A stretch of DNA of 64,000 nucleotides from Crotophaga sulcirostris (taxonomy: Eukaryota > Chordata > Aves > Cuculiformes > Crotophagidae). The notes below the pieces were generated by a model. The model was not told the DNA's origin and did not search any database. It worked only from the letters and a program-made list of their open reading frames with translations. The first letter of the stretch is position 1. Each line of letters starts with the position of its first letter. Position numbers and translations under genes: made by a program. The stretch spans positions 926,446 to 990,445 of the forward strand of contig VYZB01000095.1 of the NCBI GenBank assembly GCA_013397455.1, in the 5' to 3' direction. Below are positions 39,471-51,042 of the stretch, one piece after another.

Positions 39471-40650
39471 TCTTGGGACAGAGGGCAGAAGACAGCCAGC
39501 ATTAAGTGAAGGGCTGCAGTGGTCCCTACTCTACCTACAGATACCAGCACATAATCAGGGCACTAATTAACACACCCTTTCCCATCATGCTCCACTGGGA
39601 GGCAAGATGGGCAGTAAGTTTCCGTGAACCTCAGGAATTTACACCACCTCTGACTACGCCACTGATGATCAGCACCTTCCTTCTCCTCTCCAATTCTCCC
39701 CATCTGCAGAGATGAAATAAGGATCTGAATAGCTCTTTACAAAGTTTGAGAGCTACAAGTGAGTTCTTTCAAAAGGCTTAAAAATTCAGTCATCATTGTA
39801 GGAGAGCTTAATATGTTTCAAGTCATCTGCCATAAGTAGCATTGCTTAGACCACAAGACATATTTACCAACTCTATACAGTCAACTTGCACGTGGTCAAG
39901 ATTTTTGTATATTTCAGTACTCAACATTTAAAGGAATTCTAAGTAATTAGTTCTTCATACTTGCTCATCTGCGTCACCTTATAAGCATTTATTGGTAAAC
40001 ACACCAACACAGATTTCATCCCCTTTCCATTCACTGGTACTCACTCCCACTCCAGTGGATCATTCAGAATCTGATTTTTCAAGAATGTCAAATACAACTC
40101 CGATCATTCCCTGAACCTAAAGCAACAGGCAGTCATCCTCTTCATTCAACACATATCTACCTTAAGAGCTGGACTATGAACATTATCTCCCTGAAGATCC
40201 CAAAATATCTGACTTGTGACCTTTAGCTTTCAGCATTTTCCAGTTAAAAAATTGAAGAGATTTAGGCCACAAGGAATACACAAGGAAAACCACAATGGAG
40301 CACACAGGTAAGACATTCTGCATGACATTTAGTAAAGACTCCATGAAATGTAACCTTTCATGTATCAGTTAATCCAAATATTAGTTACTAAGGCAAGTGC
40401 TTGCGCTCACAAATAGAACAATCATTAAAAACCCAAACAAGATAGTCTCTCAACCTGTTTGTTGATTCCCTTTCCCCTGCTGCAAGTTAATCAACTTATT
40501 ACTAACAGTCTTCAACAGGGCTCCCACTAAACTTCTTGGAGGTATCGCTCAGCAGCACTTGTCATTGATTTAAACCACTAAACACAGTATCCAGTTCTTA
40601 AGATCCAGAACTACGAATGTAGTTTTGGAAAAAATGATATTAATATTCAC

Positions 40651-40710
40651 CTACTGGCTTGATCTGTGGTCTCAGGGAAAGCTTCAATTCCCTGTATCTT
40701 GTGGCTTCAG
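40651..40710 (-). CDS. candidate 60-nt internal coding exon
   Basis: The minus strand shows an acceptor after CTGTCTTTCCAATGAAG (plus CT at 40,711-40,712) and a donor GTAG|GTGAAT (plus AC at 40,649-40,650). Read in phase 1 to phase 1 it gives a basic segment (EATRYRELKLSLRPQIKPV) and can be joined in frame to the exon candidates at 39.35 and 37.87 kb. Short length makes chance openness likely. The support is the agreement of phase and strand with its neighbours. Confidence 0.35.
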
Positions 40711-43700
40711 CTTCATTGGAAAGACAGTTACATGAAAACTTAGAAACCCTGAACCAGTTACACCCATTGCTCTTTAGAGGCCATTATGCTAACAGATGAT
40801 TCAATCCATATATTTACATGCGCTCTCATAAAAAGAGAAAAGTTACAAAATCTATCCTTTCCACCTAGACTACACAAAACAGATACTAGTTTTCATACAT
40901 TTATCTGTAGAGTCAAACAATATACTCAATGTATTTAGTCAAGCAAAAATTAGGATGAACTGAAAGGAAAGAGTCAGAGCCAGTGCTAGCGTATAATGAA
41001 TGTTAATTCATGTACATAAACATCAGGAGTTTTCCTAAAAAAACAGATGCAGACCTGAGTGGTCAAGAAGCCAGTATCAATGCTCAAAACTAGGATTTAC
41101 TTAACAGACGACTTTCAAAGGTGGCAAGGCTACTGTCTTATTGTAACTTCAATCAACCAACATTTAAATATATCCTCCTGTGACGCAGCACAGACATTAC
41201 CAATGCAAATGTTTTCAACTGCCTTTAACTCTAAGGCAATATATCCTTAAATCCCAAGGTTAAAAGGAAATAACTGATACCGTTAACAGCTCCACTGTAT
41301 GGACCAATGAAGTGAAACTTAAATCAGTACAGATCAACGTGACAGAAAAATTGTTAGTGCTTAATAAGTTCACATACATTTCAAGGGCAAGTACTTATAA
41401 TGTGCCCTTGCAACTCAAAATGGGAACAGCAGTCTACCAATTACTCAGGCATATACTCCATTGTAATAAAAAATTTTAAACCACAACAAAAAACCCCACG
41501 CCATAAAAAATTAAAAGGCTGGTTCCAGCCTGAACTCAGCTCTGCTCCTTCTCTCCAGTCTCAATTCCACACAAGCAGATTTGAGCACACGGCTTGAAAT
41601 GGGGCATCCACCAGTTTGCTGGACTGGAAAAGGGCTCTTTTCACATCATTCTGAATGTTCTGGGCAGTTCAAAGGCTGTGGTGAAGGGTAGTCTTCACTG
41701 TAACAGCCTCACTTCTGTGACCATGCCCTTGATTCATCCTGCTCACCACAGTTGACAGCAGCAGAAGAAACCACGGGTGTCAGCTGCTCCTTCTAATACA
41801 CTTTTGGTTTCTTCAACTGTCATCTCTTCAAGTATTCAAAGTGACCAAGTTTTAGAGGAGATGGGATGACAGTGAATGCAAGGATTTAATAGTCCAATCA
41901 TTGAACAAACTCCTGTTCCGCCACCTCAATAAGAGCTGGTAGTTAATACAGTACCGAATTCTTCAACGAAGCTGTTTTAACAAAGCCTTATTTTCTGCAA
42001 GGTAACCAACAATAAGAAACTGTACTATGTAATTTAATTGCTTTATAGCAAGAGAAATGTTCCTATTACAGCCCCAATATCCTGCCCCACCTGCAGAAGT
42101 GAACTTTCCTCCTGGCATCACTATTAGGCATCTACTCCACGGCTTGAACTACATCACAGCCCAGAGAAATCCTCTGCACCAGCTAACCATAAGCTTCCAA
42201 AAAAAACACGTGATCAAGGAGACAACCAGTGCCAACAGGAGCTCAGGAGTATCTTTACTTAACACAGCCCTCTCCCAGAACTGTGGAAGCACCAAAAAAA
42301 TGGCACCTTCAAACCTGCAATATTTCAATCACATGCGATAATTACCTATATAATCATTATTCTACAGTACTCATGCCATTACTATTACAAATCCTGCTGT
42401 TTAAAAATTGTATATTGATTACAGTAATTATTTAGAATTATTAAAAACCACTCCGTGGTCTGTCTTACTGCAATGAACAATTTAATTTCCTGTGACAAAA
42501 TACTGAACTGCAGACAGAAAAGCCTGAAGTATGACTACACTTTTCCTTAACACTTCTGAAGTACTGAGTTAATGTTCACTACTATTTTCCACAGCATTTG
42601 GACGCTCAGATTTGAAATGCTAAATGTAAAGGTCTTCTACTAATCTTAATAGGAGGGAGAGACTCAAAGTGCACGTACATATGTGATACTGTATATGCTA
42701 ATAGCTCTTGATGACTGTGCTATGTTTAAAGCATATGTTTTCAAAACAAACATTTTACTGTTCTTATTTAACAGTCCACAAGCATTTTCCCAGAACATAC
42801 CACATTTTAGTGGAAAAGAGGTACTGGTGGTCAAGCAGTGTGACCTAGCTGAAATGCTATCAACCTATACTGTGTTTTATAAATTACACTAGTAAAACAT
42901 ATACGCATATACATCCTTTTCTTTTTATTATCATTTACAACCTACAACACGCTTTCCCAAGATGGTAAATAAGCCAGAATGCTGAAGCAAGCTTTCCTCC
43001 CACTCATAACCCTCAGCTTTGCACACACAATGACCTGCACTGTGCTTGCAGCAACAAGTGCCAAAAAAGTTTATTTTAAAATAAAGTCACAGTAAATCCT
43101 GACATTTTAGTCACAAGTTTGATGTAAAAACTGCACCTGTATATTCTATCAACACAGTCCCACGTCCCAGCAGAGTTTCACTGTCCTGCACCTAGAAGAT
43201 CAGGACCACCAGGGGTTACTACCTGCTCCAGCAACTTACAAGCATCAAGATCACCCTGATCCTGATGGCCTCACCCCATCAGCAAGGACACCAGTAAGTT
43301 GTTAGGTGGTAGCAAAGAAAAAGCCGTGTTCTCATGGTTTCAGAAACACACTATCCTAAACCAGCAGGACAGATGGGTCGGCAGAAGAGACATTCAGGTG
43401 ACTGCAATAAGCCTTAAGAAGCCAGGATGAAAACAAAATGTTTTATTACGTTCAGGAAAAGTAATGACAGTTTCTGCATCAACAGTACGATTCTGACTTC
43501 TCATTTTCTCCATGTAAAGTATCTCCACTAGAGTATGCCATTAAAGCAGTATTTTTTTAATCTTGCACATTTTACTGAGAATGCTAAGAGACACCAACTT
43601 CAACAAATGGAGAGTCTTCAAAGGCAGAGATGCACGATTCTTCTGTAAATGAAGTGTGAAAATCAGTATGCTTGCAAGCTAAACAAAATTTATCATTTAC

Positions 43701-45020
43701 TGACCCGCTCTGGATTGGATTAGACAGGATTGCTCCTTATGTAGTCAAGTAGCGCAATACGCTGAAAATGATTGTCCTGACCTCAGTACAAGCAAAAGGG
43801 ACACTGGACATGCTTTACATTAAGTCAGACTGTATAAAAACAGTTTATATGCCCCACCAATTTGCTCCAGAGAGGTTCACAGCTACAAACAGCTGTAATT
43901 TATTATATTTCAAATTTCGTAAGAGACCTAAACATGTTGAGCCATAATACTGTTCAGAATTGCCAAGGTCTACTGAACTGAAACACACTCCCCAAATGAT
44001 GAACATGTGATTTCAGCAGAGCTAGAGAAAACAGTATGTTTTTTTTTTTTTTTTTAAATGAGGCAATACGCTATAAACAGGAATAGGGAGAAGAGCATTT
44101 TTGAAAACAATTAACACAGGGTGGCCCACTACTGCTTGGATTAAAATGCAAATGGCAGAGTAACCTGGATTTAACCATAAATTTTCAATGAACTTGAACT
44201 AGTTTTAAAACTACAGTGAAATTCAAGATCTTGCTTGTCCATTATAATTGAATGTACAAGTGCATCTTAACTAGTCAACTCAAATCCAAGGAAACAGCAT
44301 ATAGGAACAGATCTACAATAATAGATGTGATGTCTGCCCACACCTGATGTCCCTGGTGTTTCTTGCTCTGTCCACCACACTTGGTTTGAGAAAAACAGGT
44401 TTTGATTCCACAGCTTCCCTAGCACTATGCTACAATAGTGGTTTACTATAATTAAATAATGCTTTTTTTAGTTTCCTTCATTAAAACACAGCATGAGGAG
44501 CTAATTTGTAACAGCTGGGCCAGTTTAACCTTTCTGGACTTCTGCTGCAATCAGAAAAACAGAGAAACACCTGCCATCAGCAGACACGCCCAGTTAGAGG
44601 TGCAGGGTAGGAGCCTTGCTCCACTATTAACCATTCAAATTGCAAAGTATTAGGCAGCACGTGGGCTCCTGGGATGATTGGGGTGTTGGTGCCATTGACC
44701 TCTAAATCAGGCTTCATTTGCACAAAGATTTCACAAGCTTCTTCATGCTCACACTTAACACCTTGTCATCATAGTATGGGTTTTCCCCTCAAACTCCTGG
44801 TCAGAAATTTAAACAATACGCAGAGACTCTCATGCCTGCCCTCTGTCTATCTCTGCAAGGAACCAGAAGGAATGAGTCTTTTAAATGGAAATATCTTCTC
44901 TTTTATCTTTGCATTGTTGCTTCACCCACCTGTGTGTATACATACAGACACACATCTAAAGTCCCATTAGCACTGCACAGTGAGTGATCTCATGTTGAGT
45001 GAGCGGTTTTGGAAGGTTCT
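40711..45020. other. non-coding stretch, probably intron
   Basis: No exon is confidently supported. A T-run lies at about 44,038-44,055. One strong pyrimidine-tract acceptor on the minus strand lies near 44,560 but has no convincing exon attached. Confidence 0.4.
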
Positions 45021-45152
45021 TTTTGCAGGGTGGGGGGAGGTCATGTTTAGTTTTTGTTTGTGGTGGTTAGGGGGGGTTGGAAGCTTTGTTTTGTTTGGGG
45101 CAGAGGGGGGAGAATTGGTTTTTGGGGCGCGGGGTGGTGGGTGGCAGTGCTT
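45021..45152 (+). repeat. second G/T-rich low-complexity tract
   Basis: The plus strand is rich in G and T with runs of six and seven Gs, much like the tract at 15.06 kb. Quadruplex potential is weaker because no set of four G3 runs meets the 1-7 base loop rule. Pro/Lys/Asn-rich minus-strand frames here are composition artefacts. Confidence 0.6.
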
Positions 45153-48100
45153 GGGCTCACCTACAAGATTTAAAGAGTTTATGCAGAAGAAATAAAGCAG
45201 ACAACAGCTGAGCAAAAAAAATAAACCAACCCAATTCAGTCAACTGTTAAATTTCAAGACCATGCTCTTCATAACCATAAATGTCAGCCTGACTGTCTGG
45301 AATTAGTCTCTCTGACAACAGCTTATTTCCAGCATTTAAAGAAAACAAAAAAAGTCTAACCTATTGCGGTGAAAGCCCCTCAGAGCAAACCAGTTAGAGG
45401 AAATAATTGCACAAGTTTGGTGAACCAGGGTGAGAGTCAGCAGTAGAACTCTCTCATGGAAAAAAACATGAGGTTTGTGCTTGTATTTTCCAGAACCCAA
45501 CAGCTGACTGATCAATGAGAACCTCCCAGACAAGTCTGGTCATCTCTGGCTTTTTCTACTTATTATCTGAAGCACTTGGCTCAAAAGACTTTTACAGCCC
45601 ATGTTGCTATGTCTCATTTTCTGGGGGCTCTGCAGTAAGTGTTTTAAATGCTTCACAATTCAAACACTGCAACCACAGAAGGTTCCTCCCACATGCAATC
45701 AGGACTTACAAAACACCAAAATACATGTCTTAGTTTCAAGTACTATTCATTCTCACTGGGTAAGTTCCTCCAGAGGAGAGAGCAAGTAGGCTGCAGATGT
45801 GACTGTTCTGGGCTGAGCACAACTTCAGTAGCTCTGACTGCTGTTCTGCTCAGCTGGAAATGCAGCAGCTTTACCAGTTAATTATTCTTTACACTGATAA
45901 ACAGATAATTTCCAAGAGAAAAATACTTAACAGTTACAGTTTGGAAAAAAAACCCATATCAGCTACGCAAAATGAAAGTATAATTGATTTTAAGGTATAT
46001 TAAACAAGATTTAAAAAGTGAAGCTTGAAGAGTATAAAATTCTTTCACATTATCTGTTATCACTAATGATTCTTTCAGTTTTTCCCTTAATGCATCCACC
46101 TACATCACACACTGTAAAATCCAGATATTCACATCTACATTGCCAAGTTAGGGCTATGACTCTAAATAACTCCACTAAATCAAAGGTGGAGATGTTAGCA
46201 TAGAAGAAGATTGCAGCTTCATGTTCCTGCACTTTAATTGCTGACTGATCTTTCCCTGTTTTGGCTTAAAGAGATTGCCTCTGAAGAACTTTAAGCTGCA
46301 GAGCTGGAAAAAAAAAAAAGACCTGGAAAAGGACTTACTGTCACTGCAGGAATGTTTTGTTAAGGACAGCAGCAGAGCAATCATTTCAGAGCACAAGTAT
46401 CAAAGCAAGCCTTCTGCTTCTCCATTTACAGAGATGTTTCTGTAGCATAAATCAGCCTTCACAAACCAAAATAATAAGTTTCTAAAGTTCTCTAAACAGA
46501 AGTTGATTTCAAAGCATCTTGCCATTTAATCTATCTTGACACCATTCACATGCAACAGGAGCTTAAGCAATGCATTCCTTACAGCACCCCCTGAATAAGT
46601 CACTTCCCATCACTTGTAATTTTCAGTAGTGTTCAACTTGAATGTGAGCATATATCTCTGGTGACTACAATCCAGTGTTCACTCATTTCCAAATATGAAC
46701 TAGAAGGTTACATATCTGATATAAGAACAAGACAGACCTAGCTCACAAAGTTAAGCACCAAGGATGAAAACTAAAATACACAAAAAGTAACTTCACAAAT
46801 GAACAGACCTCTCATTTTCCAGTAAATATAGCCCAATCTTGTAATTATTTCAAGTCATCCAAAGCTGCCTTTATACTTGGGAGGGATACTTAACCACTAG
46901 CTATAGCCATTCCTCATCACTACCTTATTCTTTTCCCCTTTCTGTAGCCTTGCTGACTCCTCAGACAGCAGCACCACACCACCATTGCTTTCATTGTTTC
47001 CAAGGAGTGAAAAGTCTGGTTTGCAGATTGCAGTCAATCTGCGTCTTCCAATATCACAGTAAACCCTGGTAATCATTTACACTCATGTAAAACCCACTGG
47101 CTTATGTCACTTGTAAGAATCTGTCTCTTCCAGGAAAAGATGAGCCCATCTGCAGAAAGTTCCCATTACAGTATCACAAGAACATAAAGAAGTGGCACAA
47201 AATGGAAGACCATGAGTCTTCCTCAGACTAACTCCCCAAGCAAACCCCCCTGCACAAGCAGGTGGAAATGTTTATTTGTTGGGAGGAAACTCCAATACAA
47301 ACATAATGGAAAAGTAACACGAAAATGACATCACTACCTAGTACTGTCATTCGCTTTTTAGGAATTTAAAGAACATGTTGCTTTGCTAGTTCTGTAATTC
47401 ATATATCCATAAGTCCCCAAACCCAGGCTTTTGCAAAGTGTGCAGCCAACTGCAAACATGCACAGATTTCTCTGCAAGACCCTGAGGTCAACGGCATGGG
47501 AGCTGAATGACTGCCAGAGCTACAGGAGTTACGTGCAGGGCCAGACCTTGCCACGGCTCTGCAGCAGCTTCCAACCCCACAGGCTTTCTCAAAGAGTCCA
47601 ATATTATTACTTCCCTTAACATAAAAGGTACCAAGCTGTCGATTACTAAGAGAACCTCTACTTGATTCATTATGCAACCACACACAAAACCCACTCTGGA
47701 AAAATCCCGCAGCAAATGCCAGTGCCAGCTTGCAGATCCTCAGCTCTGACAAGAGACCGGAGTGGCGAGTGGCACCTCCTTCTGCTTTACACACGCGGAA
47801 AACACCATCGCTTTCAGCTCCAAGCCCGTAGCTCTTCCCCAGTGCAAGGTAATGCTAAGAGTAACACAGAAAAGTAGAAATACTGTAAAGCCTCCAAGAG
47901 CCCTGATGAGCAAGGGAAGCATCTCTGTAGCACAACAGAAAGCCCACAGTACAGGGAGAACTAGCAAGGCAGCAACATGCCTTCAAATTGCAGCCCCAAC
48001 ATCAAGCCACCAGCATTTCTGGTAGGAGTTATGCACCTTTAGCAAACCATTTTTCTCAAATGCTTTCACAAATTAATTTGCCAAATTAGTAGGGAAAGTC

Positions 48101-48720
48101 TTCTGCATAATAAATAACTCCCTTGAATAATTCCACATGGAGTAGTAACACACTTTCAACGCTTAAAAGTTGGTTCACTATTTCCGTTACTCGTTTTAAA
48201 CTATTTGTGCATAATTCTCCAAACACATTAAAAAAAAAAATCTATCACTGAACAAACCTGGCACGCAGCTTCACCTGTAGTTCAAGTTTCTCTTGCAAAA
48301 TACCCCAGTCAGTAGTTTTAACAGTTTGCCTGTCCTTCATGAGGTCTTGACTTGTAATTTTATATTTTTGCACTTACAAAAACACTGACATTGTTTCCCC
48401 TTGTGTAAAACAAGCACTTCGAGGATAGGTAAAAACCAGCACGCTAGTGATTTTGTGCGTGTGCATGCCAACGCCATCAGCAAAGTAATCACGACTAACC
48501 AGTTCGCACCCAAGGCTCCTGCTGGATCCTTTCACACCAGAAGGAGCTGATCTCCCAAGCACGCAACAAAACGGTGCCTGGATTTGGGTTAATCGCAGTC
48601 AGGCACTGCACTTGATATGCAACAAGGTCACTTAGTGTTTTTGGGGGATATCAGCAGCCCATTCCCAGCAAAGGATGAATCATAAATAAAATCAAAAACT
48701 TCCAAAAGAGAAGGCAAAGC
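45153..48720. other. mostly non-coding, with one GC-rich open segment
   Basis: Unique DNA lying between the CpG island and the exon candidates, and therefore a likely first intron of the minus-strand gene. The segment at 47,399-47,854 is described separately. An acceptor-like pyrimidine tract on the minus strand near 46,300 (TTTTTTTTTTTTCCAG) has no clear exon. Confidence 0.35.
47399..47854 (-). other. 152-codon open frame directly behind a strong splice acceptor
   Basis: On the minus strand the acceptor TTCTGTGTTACTCTTAG (plus CT at 47,855-47,856) is followed by a frame with no stop for 151 codons. The codon just before it is the TAG of the acceptor. The start (HYLALGKSYGLGAESDGVF) looks plausible. 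Further on, the sequence becomes Ser/Cys/Gly-rich and unlike a conserved domain. A second minus frame is also open for the first 37 codons. Local GC is raised, which lengthens chance frames, and about one frame this long is expected by chance in 64 kb. A possible internal donor is CAA|GTAGAG. It could be an exon of the minus-strand gene, a 5' untranslated exon, or noise. Confidence 0.25.
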
Positions 48721-49726
48721 AGTAGTGAAAAGGACGAGCAGCACCGCAGACAGAACGTGCAGAGCTATTGCTGAGAGCTCAGAGGCAGCAGCTGCGCCGA
48801 GCCCGCCGACTGCACCCAAACACCCCTCAACTTCGCGTCCAGTTCCATCTTTTTTTCCTACATCCGAGGGGAAAGTTCCTCTTTTTTTCAGAATTCAGTG
48901 GAAACCGAACAGTCCCGAATGATGCACGGAAAGAGCAAAGCCATTATTTAAGAGGAGAAAGGAAAACCTTCCCGAAAAGCCTTCGCTAGAGCAGCGGGTG
49001 CTTTTTCGAACCCATACGCGAGCGCTGACACCAGAGAGGAGAAAGGCTCAGGAGCTCACGCCCTTGAATTTGGGATAATTATCAGTACTTAATTAGAAGC
49101 ACAGCCAGCGCAGCACAGCGCGAGAACTCGAGTAACTCCAGACTCACTTAGAACAATTCTCCGTGGGGAGAAAGAGGGGAGCAGCCCGCCCGCGCTCGGG
49201 TTTGCAGCGGTTCCCGCGCAGCAGCGCCGCTGCCCCCGGGCTCTCCCTGCCCCTCGGGGGGCGGCGGGGGAGACGCGTTCGGAGGGGAAAGCGGCGCCGC
49301 CACTCCCCGCCGGCAGGAGCTGTGCCTCGCTAACGCAGTGAGTGCGGATCAACCCGGCGAACAGCAGCGGGGCGTGCGCGCCGGTGCCGCACCTCACCGG
49401 GAAGAGCCCCGCTTCCCGCCCGGGACCGCGGCCGCGCTCAGCGCCTCGCCAGCGCCGCTGCTCCCCCGCCCGGAGCGGGCAGCGAGCCCTCCCCGCGCCG
49501 CTCACACCGCGCCGACGGCGGCTGCGACCCCGGCTGGTGGTGCCCGCGGGGCAGCCCCGCTCCGTCCCACCGGCTCCGGGCACACGGGGAGGAGCCCCTC
49601 CGCCACGCCGCCCCCAGCCCAACTTTGTTGCCCGAAGTTGCCCACCTCGAGCGGAGCCGCAGCCGCCGAGCCCTTCGCGCGGAGCCACCCAGCCGTAATC
49701 CTGCGGCTCCTGCGCCGCCCGGCGCC

Positions 49727-49867
49727 NNNNNNNNNNNNNNNNNNNNNNNNNNNNNNNNNNNNNNNNNNNNNNNNNNNNNNNNNNNNNNNNNNNNNNNNNN
49801 NNNNNNNNNNNNNNNNNNNNNNNNNNNNNNNNNNNNNNNNNNNNNNNNNNNNNNNNNNNNNNNNNNN
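49727..49867. other. assembly gap of 141 Ns
   Basis: A run of Ns interrupts the most GC-rich part of the island. Its size is not a standard placeholder such as 100, so it may be an estimate. A first exon or start codon could be lost here. Confidence 0.98.
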
Positions 49868-49926
49868 GCGGGGGCCGCCTCCCGCTCCACCCCCCCGCTC
49901 CCCCGAGAGCCCGCGAAACCGCCTGA

Positions 49927-49962
49927 GGAATTTAGGCGGGGCGGGAGGGGGAATTTAGGCGG
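49927..49962 (+). promoter_or_regulatory. 13-bp direct repeat flanking a GC box
   Basis: GGAATTTAGGCGG occurs at 49,927-49,939 and again at 49,950-49,962, 23 bases apart. The first copy overlaps GGCGGGGCGGG (49,935-49,945), a strong Sp1/KLF-type GC box. Known promoters use such boxes to position TATA-less initiation. Which strand is served is not clear. Confidence 0.5.
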
Positions 49963-50060
49963 CGAAATGTCCCCTCTGCACTGAGGGGGGAGCCGTGTGG
50001 GGCTGCCCGCTCCCGCTCGGGCTCAGCAGGCTCGGTGTGCGCGAGCAGAGCGGATCCATA

Positions 50061-51042
50061 AGAGCTTAAATAAAATCTCCATCGCATTTCTGGGCTGGAA
50101 GCCCAGGGAAAGAGTCAGGTTCACGTAGGTCTCTGTGCAGGAGCCGGATGGAAATTTTTATTGAGTCTGGCTCCTGTTGATCACAGTAATAGAGCTGTGC
50201 TGCTGTAATTAAGGCTGAGCAGAATTCCTGTAAGTCCCTGTTTTTTTAGCAGGTTATACAACAAATAGTAATAAGTTTCCTGAAACCTGTTTTCTCTTTT
50301 GAGATCCCAAAGCACAACGAAGTGTACGTTATGATAAAGTGCACATTAGCCTGCTCTGCCTCAGCGGGAGTCACACATTGCACCACCAAGGATGGATTTG
50401 GCTCTGCAGCCACAGTGAAGCTGTGGATGCAGAGAAGGGAAGGGCTGAGGGCCTGTCCTCAGCTGCACAGAGGACTCTGGGACATGGGTGGTGATGTATT
50501 GCTCTCCAGGCATCAAAAAGGACAAGGAGAAAACAGTTTGCTTCTTCAACGAGTAAGATTTAAGTTGCTGACACCTCTGTTTCCCTTTCTGTCTGCTTTT
50601 GTGGTGAATTATTGAAATACGCTGCCTGGGAAACAGCAGCATCTCCTGTGGGGACAAGTAGAAACTCAGCATAGCATCTGTTGACCCAGACATAGTGTAG
50701 GAGCCATGACCTGAAGACACCATCTTAACTTTTTTATGCATGTGCAAGTCTGTAATTAAGGAATGTCCAACTCTGAAATGTGTGTAATGAACTTCTGTAA
50801 TGAAATGTGGCACTGCTCTGAGAAAGGGTTGTCAAAAAATAAATTATCTCAGAAAAACAAGACGCTTTTTTAATTGGCAGAGTGCAATCACATAGGACTC
50901 ATAGAGATGATAGAATAACGAATGAATTACCATTCGTGAGCTGAACGCTGAGATTCATACTAACATGGTTCAGCTCAGCTTAGGCGCAGAGCAGGATTGT
51001 GCACTCAGCCTGTTACTGTAGCTCAGCTGATTAATTACAGTA
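50061..51042. other. non-coding flank of the CpG island
   Basis: Composition falls back to AT-rich. Overlapping open frames of 97 codons (plus, 50,322-50,615) and 150 codons (minus, 50,361-50,813) are present, with no recognisable family. No exon is called. Confidence 0.4.

Larger units (their letters stand above)
48725..50060. promoter_or_regulatory. CpG island, probable promoter and first-exon region
   Basis: GC and CpG density rise sharply from about 48.7 kb, peak at 49,170-49,990 and fall off after 50,060. This is the classic signature of an unmethylated vertebrate promoter, and it is the only one in the window. No TATA box is evident. Possible minus-strand donors include GAG|GTGGGC (near 49,640) and CCG|GTGAGG (near 49,395). 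A plus-strand GTGAGT lies near 49,338. The neighbouring exon candidates (37.9-40.7 kb) are on the minus strand, so transcription toward lower coordinates is the better guess; a bidirectional promoter is possible. Frames of 118-206 codons here run in several frames and strands at once, as expected where stop codons are rare, and are not called as proteins. Confidence 0.85.

Noticed and set aside
40770..40840. Minus-strand exon-like segment (AHVNIWIESSV...) with a good acceptor.
   Set aside because: Its donor would leave an intron of only about 50 bases before the 40,651-40,710 candidate, too short for normal vertebrate splicing.
42057..42341. 94-codon plus-strand frame.
   Set aside because: No recognisable domain, overlaps another frame, no splice or promoter support.
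44459..44560. Minus-strand segment behind a strong acceptor (TCTGTTTTTCTGATTGCAG).
   Set aside because: Two frames are open but each meets a stop before a credible donor, and AT-rich composition argues against coding.
49089..49958. Open frames of 118-206 codons on both strands in the CpG island, rich in Pro, Ala, Arg and Gly.
   Set aside because: Stop codons are rare in GC-rich DNA, several frames are open together, some frames run through the Ns, and the translations look like random GC-rich codons.
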